Source: Alphaproteobacteria bacterium (GTDB taxonomy: Bacteria; Pseudomonadota; Alphaproteobacteria; Rickettsiales; UBA1997). From it: a DNA stretch of 13,069 bases. Numbering within the stretch: the first letter of the stretch is position 1; every line of letters begins with the position of its first letter. Where the stretch lies: contig VGDJ01000024.1 of assembly GCA_016869775.1 (NCBI GenBank), positions 1 to 13,069 of the forward strand, read 5' to 3'. The notes beneath the pieces are model-generated. The model was given only the letters and a program-made list of their open reading frames with translations. It was not told the origin of the DNA and did not search any database. Made by a program: the position numbers and the translations under genes. Below are positions 1-6,926 of the stretch, one piece after another.

Positions 1-2
1 AA

Positions 3-884
3 ACCTTGATAGCGTTGTTTTTGCTGAGGAGTGAAAAAATAGAATTATTCGAAAATGACAGTTACGATGTCGACTCTAAAATTTGGTATCGCCATATCCG
101 AAATCTAATTATTTCTGGCAAGGATGATAAGGAGATTCGGGGTAATATTGAAAACCTAACGATTATTTCTTTTAACTACGACCGAAGCTTAGATTATTAT
201 TTGCGAACAAGGTTATCGAATTATTATTCTGAAATTAAAGAAAGGGTCATTTATCCTTATGGCAAGCTGGCAGAAGATGAATGGAAGCATGAGGAGGATG
301 TTTATGGGCAATATAACAAAGATGACGAATATAGTTATAAAGATTTAGAGGATTATTTAGATGATATTAAAAAATTTGGGAGCGGTTTGCGCGTTATTGG
401 CGAGCTTGATGACGAAAGCGATAAGATTGATAATAAAAATTTGCGAAAAGCTCGTAAACTTCAAAAAGACATTCAAAATCTTGAGGAATATAAAGCAACA
501 GCTTCAGGAAATAATGATCTAAAAACCCTTTTAGATTTTGACATAAAAACACTCAAGGAGTTAAAAAATTCTGAGGTAAATCAAGAAATTAAAAATGAAA
601 TAAATTTTGTTTTAGAAAAATATGAAGCCTTGATGGCATTGAATTACGCGCACAAAATTTATTTTTTTGGATTTGCATTTCATCAGCAGAATTGCGATTT
701 GTTGCAATTGGATAAATTGAAAAACAGTAAAGAAATTTTTTATACTAATTACGATGATAGTGAGGGAATTAAAAGGGCGGTAACAAAAATTTTCAAAGAA
801 AATCATCAAATAAATTTCCATCCTTCAAGCAAAAAGGGAGTTTACGACGCTTTGATTCACGATTTTCGCCTTGATTTTGAATAA
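3..884 (+). CDS. SIR2-like domain protein, 5' end cut by window edge
   Basis: The reading frame is open to the left edge, so the true start lies outside; the first possible start inside is TTG at 6. The visible part matches the C-terminal half of SIR2-like family proteins as I know them: a WYRHIR segment, then ISFNYDRSLDYYL (the FNYD strand), a V-x-YPYG turn that replaces the usual HxHG, and near the end IYFFGFAFHQQNCDLL, the 'fiGfgf..D' strand-helix. The middle (about residues 95-215) is a highly charged Lys/Glu/Asp-rich helical insert. Such proteins are often NAD-binding or NAD-hydrolysing modules, and some act in antiphage defence. The Gly-rich N-terminal NAD-binding part is not visible, so enzymatic activity cannot be judged. 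It converges on the TonB receptor gene with 90 bp between the stops. I am fairly sure of the fold family and unsure of the role. Confidence 0.6.
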   Translation, partial: TLIALFLLRSEKIELFENDSYDVDSKIWYRHIRNLIISGKDDKEIRGNIENLTIISFNYDRSLDYYLRTRLSNYYSEIKERVIYPYGKLAEDEWKHEEDVYGQYNKDDEYSYKDLEDYLDDIKKFGSGLRVIGELDDESDKIDNKNLRKARKLQKDIQNLEEYKATASGNNDLKTLLDFDIKTLKELKNSEVNQEIKNEINFVLEKYEALMALNYAHKIYFFGFAFHQQNCDLLQLDKLKNSKEIFYTNYDDSEGIKRAVTKIFKENHQINFHPSSKKGVYDALIHDFRLDFE

Positions 885-974
885 TAAAATTTTTTATAAA
901 TGATTTATTTGTGAAAAATATTTGAGGTTGTTACCAGCCCCGCGCTTCGATTTTATTCAAACAAATTAAGATTA

Positions 975-3140
975 TTAAAAATCGATTACAAGATTGCCCT
1001 TAAATGCTCGCACGGATCCCGGTTGTAGGTTGTTGTTATTGTGTCCGGTGAGGTAATATTTTTTGTTAAAAATATTTTCGACATTGATTTGGGCTCGGAT
1101 TTTATGATTAATTTTGTAGTATAAAGCGCCGTCGAAGCGATGATAGCCGTTGATTCTGACACTGTTATCAATCGAAGCGAACTGGCTGGATTGTTTGATG
1201 AAGCCAAGGCCGGCAGAAAATTTTTCGCTGAAATTATATTTTCCCCAAATTGACAATTTGTTTTGTGGCGTGAGCGCCAATTTTTTGCCTTTGGTGGCGT
1301 TGGTTGTTGCGCTGGTTATTTGCGCGTTGAGATGCGAGAAACCGGCAATTAAGTTAAAATTTTTGTAAATTTCGCCATTTGCCGAAGCTTCGAAGCCTTT
1401 AGTTCTCGATGATCCGCTTAACACATAAAATCCGGAACCATTCGGATCATTGGCTTGGGAGTTAGTTCTGTCGAGTACAAAAAGGGCTCCGGTTAAATTA
1501 AATTTTTCGGAAACGTCCCATTTGGCACCGAGTTCATAATTTTGCAATTTTTCTGCTTTTAGATTTTTAGTTTTGGCATCGAGCACGCTGAACTGGTCGC
1601 CAGAGCTTGGTAGATATGAAACCGAATAACTCACATAATTCGAAATATTTTTTTGTGGTTTTAAAATTAAAGCCAATTTGGGTGAAATTAAATTGTCGGT
1701 ACGCGAATATTTTTTATCACTAACAATATTTTTGTTAGTGATAGAAAAATTGTCTAGACGAGCGCCTGCAACCATTTCGAAGTATTTGTTAAACGTAATA
1801 TTGTCTTGCAAAAATCCTGACAAAACTCGTACCGAAGACTTTGAGGCGGTTGACAAGCGGTAATCAAGCGCGTTGGTGTTGATGCCGTCATGAATTGAAA
1901 TAAAAATATCTTTGTTGTTAGTGCCGTTAAAATAACCGTCTTTGCGCTGGATATTGGTGGCTTGGTGAGTAATTTCGGTTCCCAATAATAATTCGTGTTT
2001 GATGTTTTTGGTTTCAAATTTGGCAGTTAGATCGGTTTGATTGGTAAAATTATTGCGATTTTGCGCATTGTCGTAAGCTGAAAATTTGAATAACCCGTTT
2101 GAGTCAACTGCGCCATTGGGGTAGGCGTTTTTATAATATTTGTCGTAAGTGGTGAAGCGCGTATAATTTTTGAGTTTTAGTTGATTATTGAATTCGTGAT
2201 TAATGATGGCGAAGCCAGAATTTAAAGAGTTTTTAGAATTATATTGGTCAGGATTGCCGACGAATTTTGAGCTTCGAATTTTTAACGGCGCGCCATTTTG
2301 CGAGGGCAAACCGCGATCATTGAAGCGTTGGTCGTTAAAATATTCATAACCGATTTTGATGTCGGTGTTTTTGTTGAAGATATAAGATAGAGTAGGATTG
2401 ATGCCGAATTTTTCTAAATTGCCGAAATCACGAAAAGTGTTGGATTTTTCGTAAACACCGTTGAAACGCATAGCGGTTTTTTGGTTTATTTTATCACTTA
2501 AATCGGTTTCGAGGCGACGATTTTCAAACGATCCACCGCTCAAAACTATACGACGAATTTTTTCTCCATTGGCTAATTTTGAAATGCGATTTACTAGGCC
2601 ACCTGAGCCTCCGCGACCAAAAGATAAAGCATTTGGACCTTTCAAAAATTCGATCTGTTCGATGTTATAAAAATCACGAAAATATTGCATATCGTCGCGC
2701 GCGCCATCAATAAAAAAGTCAGCAGTTGAGTCGTTGCCACGAATCGAGATCTGGTCGCGATTACCTTCGCCTTGTTTTACAAAAAAACTCGGGACATAAC
2801 GCGATGCTTCTTCGAGATTGACAATATTTTGGTCGCGAATTTGCGCTTGACCAACCACAGAAATGCTTTGGGGCGTGTCTTTGAGAGCTTTATTGAGACG
2901 CAAAGAGCTAGTTGATTGAAAAGAGTTATAAGTTGTTAAGTCTGACTTTGCGGTAACCGTAATTTGTGGAAGACTGTTTATTGAATTTAAATTATTCTTA
3001 TCGGACCCAATAGTTGTAGCCAAGGCATGAGAATTAGTTAATAATTCGCTAAGCAAAAAATTTAAAATACAAAATTGCCAGAAAAAGAGGGCGGTTTGAT
3101 TATTTTTAGATCGAAAAAAATTATTGATAAAATTGCGCAT
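975..3140 (-). CDS. TonB-dependent siderophore receptor
   Basis: This is a 721-residue outer-membrane ferric-siderophore receptor, energised through TonB. Residues 1-41 form a signal peptide (basic N-region, hydrophobic core around 18-33, cleavage near SHALA). A TonB-box-like segment ITVTA lies at 60-64. The plug domain covers about 86-190 and has typical landmarks: LKDTPQSISVV, ISIRGND, FFIDGARDD, and IEQIEFLKGPNALSFGRGG. The rest is a 22-strand-type barrel that ends in VIDF with the terminal Phe of outer-membrane proteins. The closest style is the Fiu/FhuE/TIGR01783 group. There is no N-terminal signalling (STN) domain, so it should be a transporter only. The start ATG has no clear Shine-Dalgarno site. 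A Fur-box-like site and a promoter lie 70-145 bp upstream. No TonB/ExbBD or siderophore synthesis gene is in view, so the ligand is unknown; a xenosiderophore is plausible. Confidence 0.93.
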   Translation of the reverse strand: MRNFINNFFRSKNNQTALFFWQFCILNFLLSELLTNSHALATTIGSDKNNLNSINSLPQITVTAKSDLTTYNSFQSTSSLRLNKALKDTPQSISVVGQAQIRDQNIVNLEEASRYVPSFFVKQGEGNRDQISIRGNDSTADFFIDGARDDMQYFRDFYNIEQIEFLKGPNALSFGRGGSGGLVNRISKLANGEKIRRIVLSGGSFENRRLETDLSDKINQKTAMRFNGVYEKSNTFRDFGNLEKFGINPTLSYIFNKNTDIKIGYEYFNDQRFNDRGLPSQNGAPLKIRSSKFVGNPDQYNSKNSLNSGFAIINHEFNNQLKLKNYTRFTTYDKYYKNAYPNGAVDSNGLFKFSAYDNAQNRNNFTNQTDLTAKFETKNIKHELLLGTEITHQATNIQRKDGYFNGTNNKDIFISIHDGINTNALDYRLSTASKSSVRVLSGFLQDNITFNKYFEMVAGARLDNFSITNKNIVSDKKYSRTDNLISPKLALILKPQKNISNYVSYSVSYLPSSGDQFSVLDAKTKNLKAEKLQNYELGAKWDVSEKFNLTGALFVLDRTNSQANDPNGSGFYVLSGSSRTKGFEASANGEIYKNFNLIAGFSHLNAQITSATTNATKGKKLALTPQNKLSIWGKYNFSEKFSAGLGFIKQSSQFASIDNSVRINGYHRFDGALYYKINHKIRAQINVENIFNKKYYLTGHNNNNLQPGSVRAFKGNLVIDF

Positions 3141-3211
3141 AAAAAGAAAAAAATTTTGAAAAAAAATTTGAAAAAATTTAATTTTTAAAGATTTTATTTT
3201 TGAAGACTAAG

Positions 3212-3239
3212 TTTATAGAGCCAATGATATCAATGATAA
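3212..3239 (-). promoter_or_regulatory. Predicted sigma70 promoter of the TonB receptor gene
   Basis: Read on the minus strand, TTATCA (3239-3234) and TATAAA (3217-3212) are separated by 16 bp. This would give a transcript start near 3205 and a leader of about 65 nt. The spacer carries TGATATCA, part of a second, weaker Fur-like half-site pattern at 3221-3240. This is judged by eye in very A+T-rich DNA. Confidence 0.35.
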
Positions 3240-3267
3240 AACTGATATATAAGAAATAAAACCCTGT

Positions 3268-3286
3268 AATAATGATTATCAAACTA
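3268..3286 (-). promoter_or_regulatory. Fur-box-like operator upstream of the siderophore receptor
   Basis: On the minus strand this 19-bp stretch contains TGATAATCATTAT. That is 13 consecutive matches to the classical Fur consensus GATAATGATAATCATTATC, and 14 of 19 overall. It lies about 130 bp upstream of the receptor ATG and upstream of its predicted promoter, just past the stop of the DUF2256-DUF2237 gene. The gene it precedes is iron-related, which supports the call. In alphaproteobacteria a Fur, Mur or RirA-type regulator could be the reader, and distance from the promoter leaves the mechanism open. Confidence 0.55.
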
Positions 3287-3297
3287 AAAAAATATTT

Positions 3298-3948
3298 TTA
3301 TTTTACAAGTTTATTTTTTGGCTTTGGGATTTGGAATTTTTTTAGAGTTTTTAAATCTACATATTCAAGTGCTTTGCGATGAGTAGATTCAAGTTTAATT
3401 GGCGGAGCCACTCCAGCATCAAGAGCTTCGAGCCATCTTAGAATGCATAAGCACCAAAAGTCTCCGGCTTTTAAACCCGTAAAATTGTAATTCAAAGCCG
3501 GCGTTATCAAATCATTGCCTCGAGATTTGCTAAAATTTAAAAATTCATCAGTTACCTGCGCGCAAATAATATGTGTTCCACGGTCTTGTTGATTAGTATG
3601 GCAATATCCATCACGGAAATAGCCGGTGAGAGGGTTGAAGCAACAAGCCTCTAGCTTGGTGCCCAATATATTTTTGACGTTTTTATCAAAATTTTGGTTG
3701 GGAATTTTTGTCATTTGACTGTTTGAATAAGAGTTTTGAGAGTAAAAAAGCAAAGCTAAATTTATTGTTAAAAAAATTAGGAAATTATTAATTTTAGAAA
3801 TTGAAATTTTTGTGTTTTTAGAATTTTTACATCTTTGCGAGCAATATTTTACATGATCCCAATCCCGTGACCATTTTTTTCGCCATGTAAATTTTTTATG
3901 GCATTTTTCGCAAATTTTATACGCTAAATTTATTTTTTTATGAACCAT
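3298..3948 (-). CDS. DUF2256-DUF2237 fusion protein with hydrophobic linker
   Basis: Two small families lie in one 216-residue chain. Residues 1-41 are DUF2256: HKK, CEKC (Cys13, Cys16), FTWRKKWSRDWDHVKYCS and C40, a predicted four-Cys zinc knuckle (C13, C16, C36, C40). Residues about 90-205 are DUF2237: NILGTKLEACC, PLTGYFRDGYC, GTHIICAQVT, FLNFSKSRGNDL, GLKAGDFWCLC, RWLEALDAGVAPP. Many Cys are conserved (102, 103, 116, 129, 166, 168). Both families are of unknown biochemical function and are normally short separate proteins. Between them, residues 54-69 form a very hydrophobic run preceded by Lys residues, like a signal anchor. An internal ATG at 3714 (Met79) would give DUF2237 alone, but no Shine-Dalgarno site precedes it. 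The start codon lies one base after the phrB stop, so translation is probably coupled. Domain calls are strong; membrane insertion is inference. Confidence 0.88.
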   Translation of the reverse strand: MVHKKINLAYKICEKCHKKFTWRKKWSRDWDHVKYCSQRCKNSKNTKISISKINNFLIFLTINLALLFYSQNSYSNSQMTKIPNQNFDKNVKNILGTKLEACCFNPLTGYFRDGYCHTNQQDRGTHIICAQVTDEFLNFSKSRGNDLITPALNYNFTGLKAGDFWCLCILRWLEALDAGVAPPIKLESTHRKALEYVDLKTLKKFQIPKPKNKLVK

Positions 3949-3949
3949 T

Positions 3950-5398
3950 TCACTGCAATTTATCGTTATTATCGGTTTTTTTAAGAGCTTTAAAAGTTTG
4001 CAAAGCTAAGTTCCGCGATTCTTCAATATCAACAATTGGATGAGGGTACGTTTTGCCCAATTCAACTCCAGATTTGACTAGAATTTCGGTTGGCGCCTCC
4101 CACGGTTTGTACAAAAATTTGTTGGGTAAATTTTTTAATTCGGGAAGAAATTTTTTAGTATACTCGCCATCGGGGTCAAATTTTTCGCCCTGTAAAATTG
4201 GATTAAAAATTCGAAAATATGGTGCAGCATCGGCACCACTGCCTGCAACCCATTGCCAGCTGGCTGAATTGCTTGCTAAGTCGGCATCAACCAAACAATC
4301 CCAAAACCATTTTTCGCCATCGCGCCAATCAATCAAAAGATTTTTCACTAAAAATGACCCAACAATCATGCGCACTCGGTTGTGCATATAGCCGGTTTCA
4401 TAGAGTTCGCGCATGCCAGCATCGACAATTGGATAGCCGGTTTGTCCGCGTTGCCAAGCTCGCAAGTAATGTGAATTTTTTTTCCAACTAAAATCATCAA
4501 ACCTAGGTTGGAGATTTTTGGCGGGCAATTGTGGAAAATGATAAAGTAAATAATACGAAAATTCACGCCAACCTAGTTCGCTCAAAAAATGATCTAAGTT
4601 TTTTTCGCCAATTTTTTCGTGGTAATTTTCTTGAGCATGATACCAAATTTGATTTGGCGAAATCTCACCAAAATGCAAGTGAGGAGAGAGCTGAGATACG
4701 TTTTTTAAGTACGGAAAATCTCGGCCATTTTTATAATTTTTTAGAGAGTTTTTAACAAAATCTTTAAGTTTTTTTTGGGCATGATTCTCGCCAATTTGCC
4801 AATATTTTTGCATTTTTAAATGCCAATTTATAGGCGAAAGAAGTTTTAAATCTTGTAAAGTAAGCGAGTCATTATCTTTAAAAATTTTTAAATCTTGTGG
4901 ACAATCCTGAGGTTTTCGAGGCTTCAGAGCATTGATTAGACATCCCTTGCGATAATAATGAGTAAAAACTTTATAAGGTGTTTTGTCATCTTTTAAAATT
5001 TCGAGCGGTTCCCATAAAAGTGAGCCATTAAAACTTTCAACCGTAACTTGGATTTTTTTAAAATATTTTTTAATTTCGGAATCGAGATTGATGTTGTGAG
5101 GTTCATATCGGCGGTTCCAAAAAATATGTGTGAATTGAAATTTGTCGTGAAGTTTTTGGAGTATTTCTATTGGTTGGCCTTGATAAAAATTGAGTTTGCC
5201 ACCGAGGCTCTGATTTAGAGATTCAAGCGAATAATGAAGCCACCATTTACTGGCCTCGCCAATTTTTTTATGAGGATGAATTTCTTCATCATAAATAAAA
5301 ATTGGCATAACATTGCCAATTTTTATGGCATGAATTAAAGCCGGATTATCAGAAATTCTGAGGTCATTTCTAAACCACATTATTTTTTTATTTGTCAT
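3950..5398 (-). CDS. phrB: Deoxyribodipyrimidine photolyase (class I CPD type)
   Basis: This 482-residue flavoenzyme splits cyclobutane pyrimidine dimers with blue light. Residues 1 to about 135 are the alpha/beta antenna domain (IMWFRNDLRISDNPAL). The helical FAD domain follows, with GYPIVDAGMREL, HNRVRMIVGSFLVK, LLIDWRDGE, WQWVAGSGADAAPYFRIFNP and QGEKFDP. Aligned by eye with the E. coli enzyme (472 residues), the electron-transfer Trp triad is W305, W358 and W381. The lesion-contacting residues W277, M344 and W383 are kept, as is N377, matching E. coli N378, which cryptochromes often replace. It should therefore be an active repair enzyme. ATG 5398 is supported by AAGG six bases upstream. 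It is the first gene of a tight pair with the DUF2256-DUF2237 gene. A light-repair gene suggests that the cell or its host meets sunlight. Confidence 0.95.
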   Translation of the reverse strand: MTNKKIMWFRNDLRISDNPALIHAIKIGNVMPIFIYDEEIHPHKKIGEASKWWLHYSLESLNQSLGGKLNFYQGQPIEILQKLHDKFQFTHIFWNRRYEPHNINLDSEIKKYFKKIQVTVESFNGSLLWEPLEILKDDKTPYKVFTHYYRKGCLINALKPRKPQDCPQDLKIFKDNDSLTLQDLKLLSPINWHLKMQKYWQIGENHAQKKLKDFVKNSLKNYKNGRDFPYLKNVSQLSPHLHFGEISPNQIWYHAQENYHEKIGEKNLDHFLSELGWREFSYYLLYHFPQLPAKNLQPRFDDFSWKKNSHYLRAWQRGQTGYPIVDAGMRELYETGYMHNRVRMIVGSFLVKNLLIDWRDGEKWFWDCLVDADLASNSASWQWVAGSGADAAPYFRIFNPILQGEKFDPDGEYTKKFLPELKNLPNKFLYKPWEAPTEILVKSGVELGKTYPHPIVDIEESRNLALQTFKALKKTDNNDKLQ

Positions 5399-5720
5399 TT
5401 TTGGCCTTAAAAAATTATTAAATTTTGTTGTTAAAAATATTTATGAATAAATTGCAACTAACTACACAATTTTATCGCGAGTTATGAACTAGTTTCTTAA
5501 AGATATGATTGTGATTTTTAATTAAAATTTATTTTATCAATTACATATTTTTTAAAAATTCTTTAATTCAAAAAATTAAATAATTGAAAATTAATCTTGC
5601 GATTTTTTAAAAAATTTGTGTTGAGGTTTTGTAAAAGTCTTATTTAAGATATTTTGATATAAAAATATAATGCGAATTTACTGACAACCTGAGCTTAGAA
5701 ATTTTTGAAATAACAAAAAT
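5399..5720. other. A+T-rich divergent intergenic region
   Basis: These 322 bases separate the divergent phrB and oxygenase genes. No open frame with family features, RNA gene or strong hairpin was seen. It must hold promoters for both sides. For the plus strand there is a good -10 (TATAAT at 5666-5671). For phrB only weak -35/-10 pairs are visible. Confidence 0.6.
5643..5671 (+). promoter_or_regulatory. Predicted promoter of the 2OG oxygenase gene
   Basis: A perfect -10 hexamer TATAAT at 5666-5671 lies about 50 bp before the ATG at 5721. The hexamer 17 bp upstream (TTTAAG, 5643-5648) is a poor -35, so this would be a weak or activator-dependent promoter. The call rests mainly on the -10. Confidence 0.35.
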
Positions 5721-6809
5721 ATGATTCTTAATTCAATAAAAAAAATTAACACTTCTGGATTTGTTTCTTGCGGATTTCGTTCATTGGGGGCTAGTTTTTT
5801 GGTCAAAAATATGTCTTTTTGTCCTCTAAAAACACCGCCTATTGTATTTAAAATCAATGCTCCACAACAATTTAGTCAAGATTTAGTTAATAAACTTCAG
5901 TGTCAATTTAGCTCTACATCTTTGTCGATAATCAAAAATTTTAAACCAACTTCATATCAACATCTTGAATCGCAACAAGATTTTTTTGAGAAATTGTTAA
6001 ATAAATATCCTGAATTTAAGCAACAAATTGAGCAAGCAAGCAACTCATCGATTGTTTTAATTTCAGGATTGAAAGTTCCTGATTTACTTGATGGCGAAGT
6101 GCCGACATCAAAATATGAAGCAAATCAAATTTATAATTATCCGCAAACAAAAATTGCTGAATTAGTGGCGGGTTTGATGGTCAATAAATTCGTTAATTAT
6201 AGTGATCGTCGAAGAATTTTCGATGCGATTTATCCAACAAATCAAGATGTTGACAGAAATGATTCTTTTGCTTCAAGCAAGGAATTATTATGGCATAATG
6301 ACGGCTGGGCTCAAGATCCCGAAGGGCAGGTGGCTTTATTTTGTATTAATGGTAACAAATCTGCAATCACTGAGGTTATAAATTCTCAACAAATAATTGA
6401 TTATTTTAAATCTCATAACAAAGAACACTTGTTAATGGCTTTGCATGATGATTTTGAAATTGTTGCGGGTGGTGAAGAATATTTTCGGCAACGAACTAAA
6501 ATTTTAGATAAAGATAAAATTCGTTATGCGAAATATGGGAAATTTATTTCTCTCAGGGGTGATAAAAAATTGCGCCATGAGGCCAAAGAAGCTATTGATG
6601 AGCTTAATAAATGCCTTGAAAATATCGTCCCAGCTTTGAGCCTATCTCTTCAAAATGGTGATTTACTCCTAATTGATAATACCAAAAATTTGCATCGTCG
6701 TAAAACTGCTGATTCAGAATTGGCAATGAAGCCCGGTTCAAGACTTTTATTTCGCGCGCGGATTGAAGATAGCAGAAAAAATAATGAGTCAAAAAATTTG
6801 CAACGATAA
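5721..6809 (+). CDS. Fe(II)/2-oxoglutarate-dependent oxygenase, TauD/clavaminate synthase-like
   Basis: This 362-residue protein carries the facial triad of non-heme iron 2OG oxygenases: H192 and D194 in LLWHNDGWAQD and distal H325 in LLLIDNTKNLHRRKT. A 2OG-binding Arg follows (R341 or R345 in GSRLLFRARI). The HND context and the 'LIDN..NLHRR' strand are typical of the TauD/TfdA clan, near clavaminate synthase or amino-acid hydroxylase members. The substrate cannot be read from the sequence. The first 53 residues hold no Asp or Glu but several Lys/Arg and many Ser, which is unusual; ATG at 5811 (Met31) is an alternative start with the same CAAAAAT context, and neither has a Shine-Dalgarno site. 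It lies 117 bp before the ABC ATPase gene, which has its own promoter candidate. Family call firm, role unknown. Confidence 0.82.
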   Translation: MILNSIKKINTSGFVSCGFRSLGASFLVKNMSFCPLKTPPIVFKINAPQQFSQDLVNKLQCQFSSTSLSIIKNFKPTSYQHLESQQDFFEKLLNKYPEFKQQIEQASNSSIVLISGLKVPDLLDGEVPTSKYEANQIYNYPQTKIAELVAGLMVNKFVNYSDRRRIFDAIYPTNQDVDRNDSFASSKELLWHNDGWAQDPEGQVALFCINGNKSAITEVINSQQIIDYFKSHNKEHLLMALHDDFEIVAGGEEYFRQRTKILDKDKIRYAKYGKFISLRGDKKLRHEAKEAIDELNKCLENIVPALSLSLQNGDLLLIDNTKNLHRRKTADSELAMKPGSRLLFRARIEDSRKNNESKNLQR

Positions 6810-6845
6810 CCATCAAACCTAGAAAATCATAATTTGAACTCTGAT

Positions 6846-6874
6846 TTGAACTCATTCAATAAATTTATTATTAT
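6846..6874 (+). promoter_or_regulatory. Predicted sigma70 promoter of the ABC ATPase gene
   Basis: TTGAAC (6846-6851) and TATTAT (6869-6874) are separated by exactly 17 bp, giving a transcript start near 6881 and a leader of about 46 nt. A short direct repeat, TTTGAACTC, occurs twice just upstream and over the -35. This suggests the ABC gene can be transcribed apart from the oxygenase gene. Confidence 0.4.
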
Positions 6875-6926
6875 ATTTAAAGCAAGCTGCTAAACTTAAA
6901 AATCGCACTCAAATCATCTAAAAAAT

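Noticed and set aside
885..974. Terminator between the convergent SIR2-like and TonB receptor genes
   Set aside because: The only dyad, ATAAAT-G-ATTTAT at 896-908, has no G/C pairs and no proper T-run after it on either strand.
986..2017. Several 60-90 codon frames opposite or shifted within the TonB receptor gene
   Set aside because: They lie wholly inside a gene with clear family motifs and show no domain features; they are shadow frames.
4053..4755. Plus-strand frames up to 112 codons inside phrB
   Set aside because: They are antisense shadows of a well-conserved photolyase region, with no recognisable domain.
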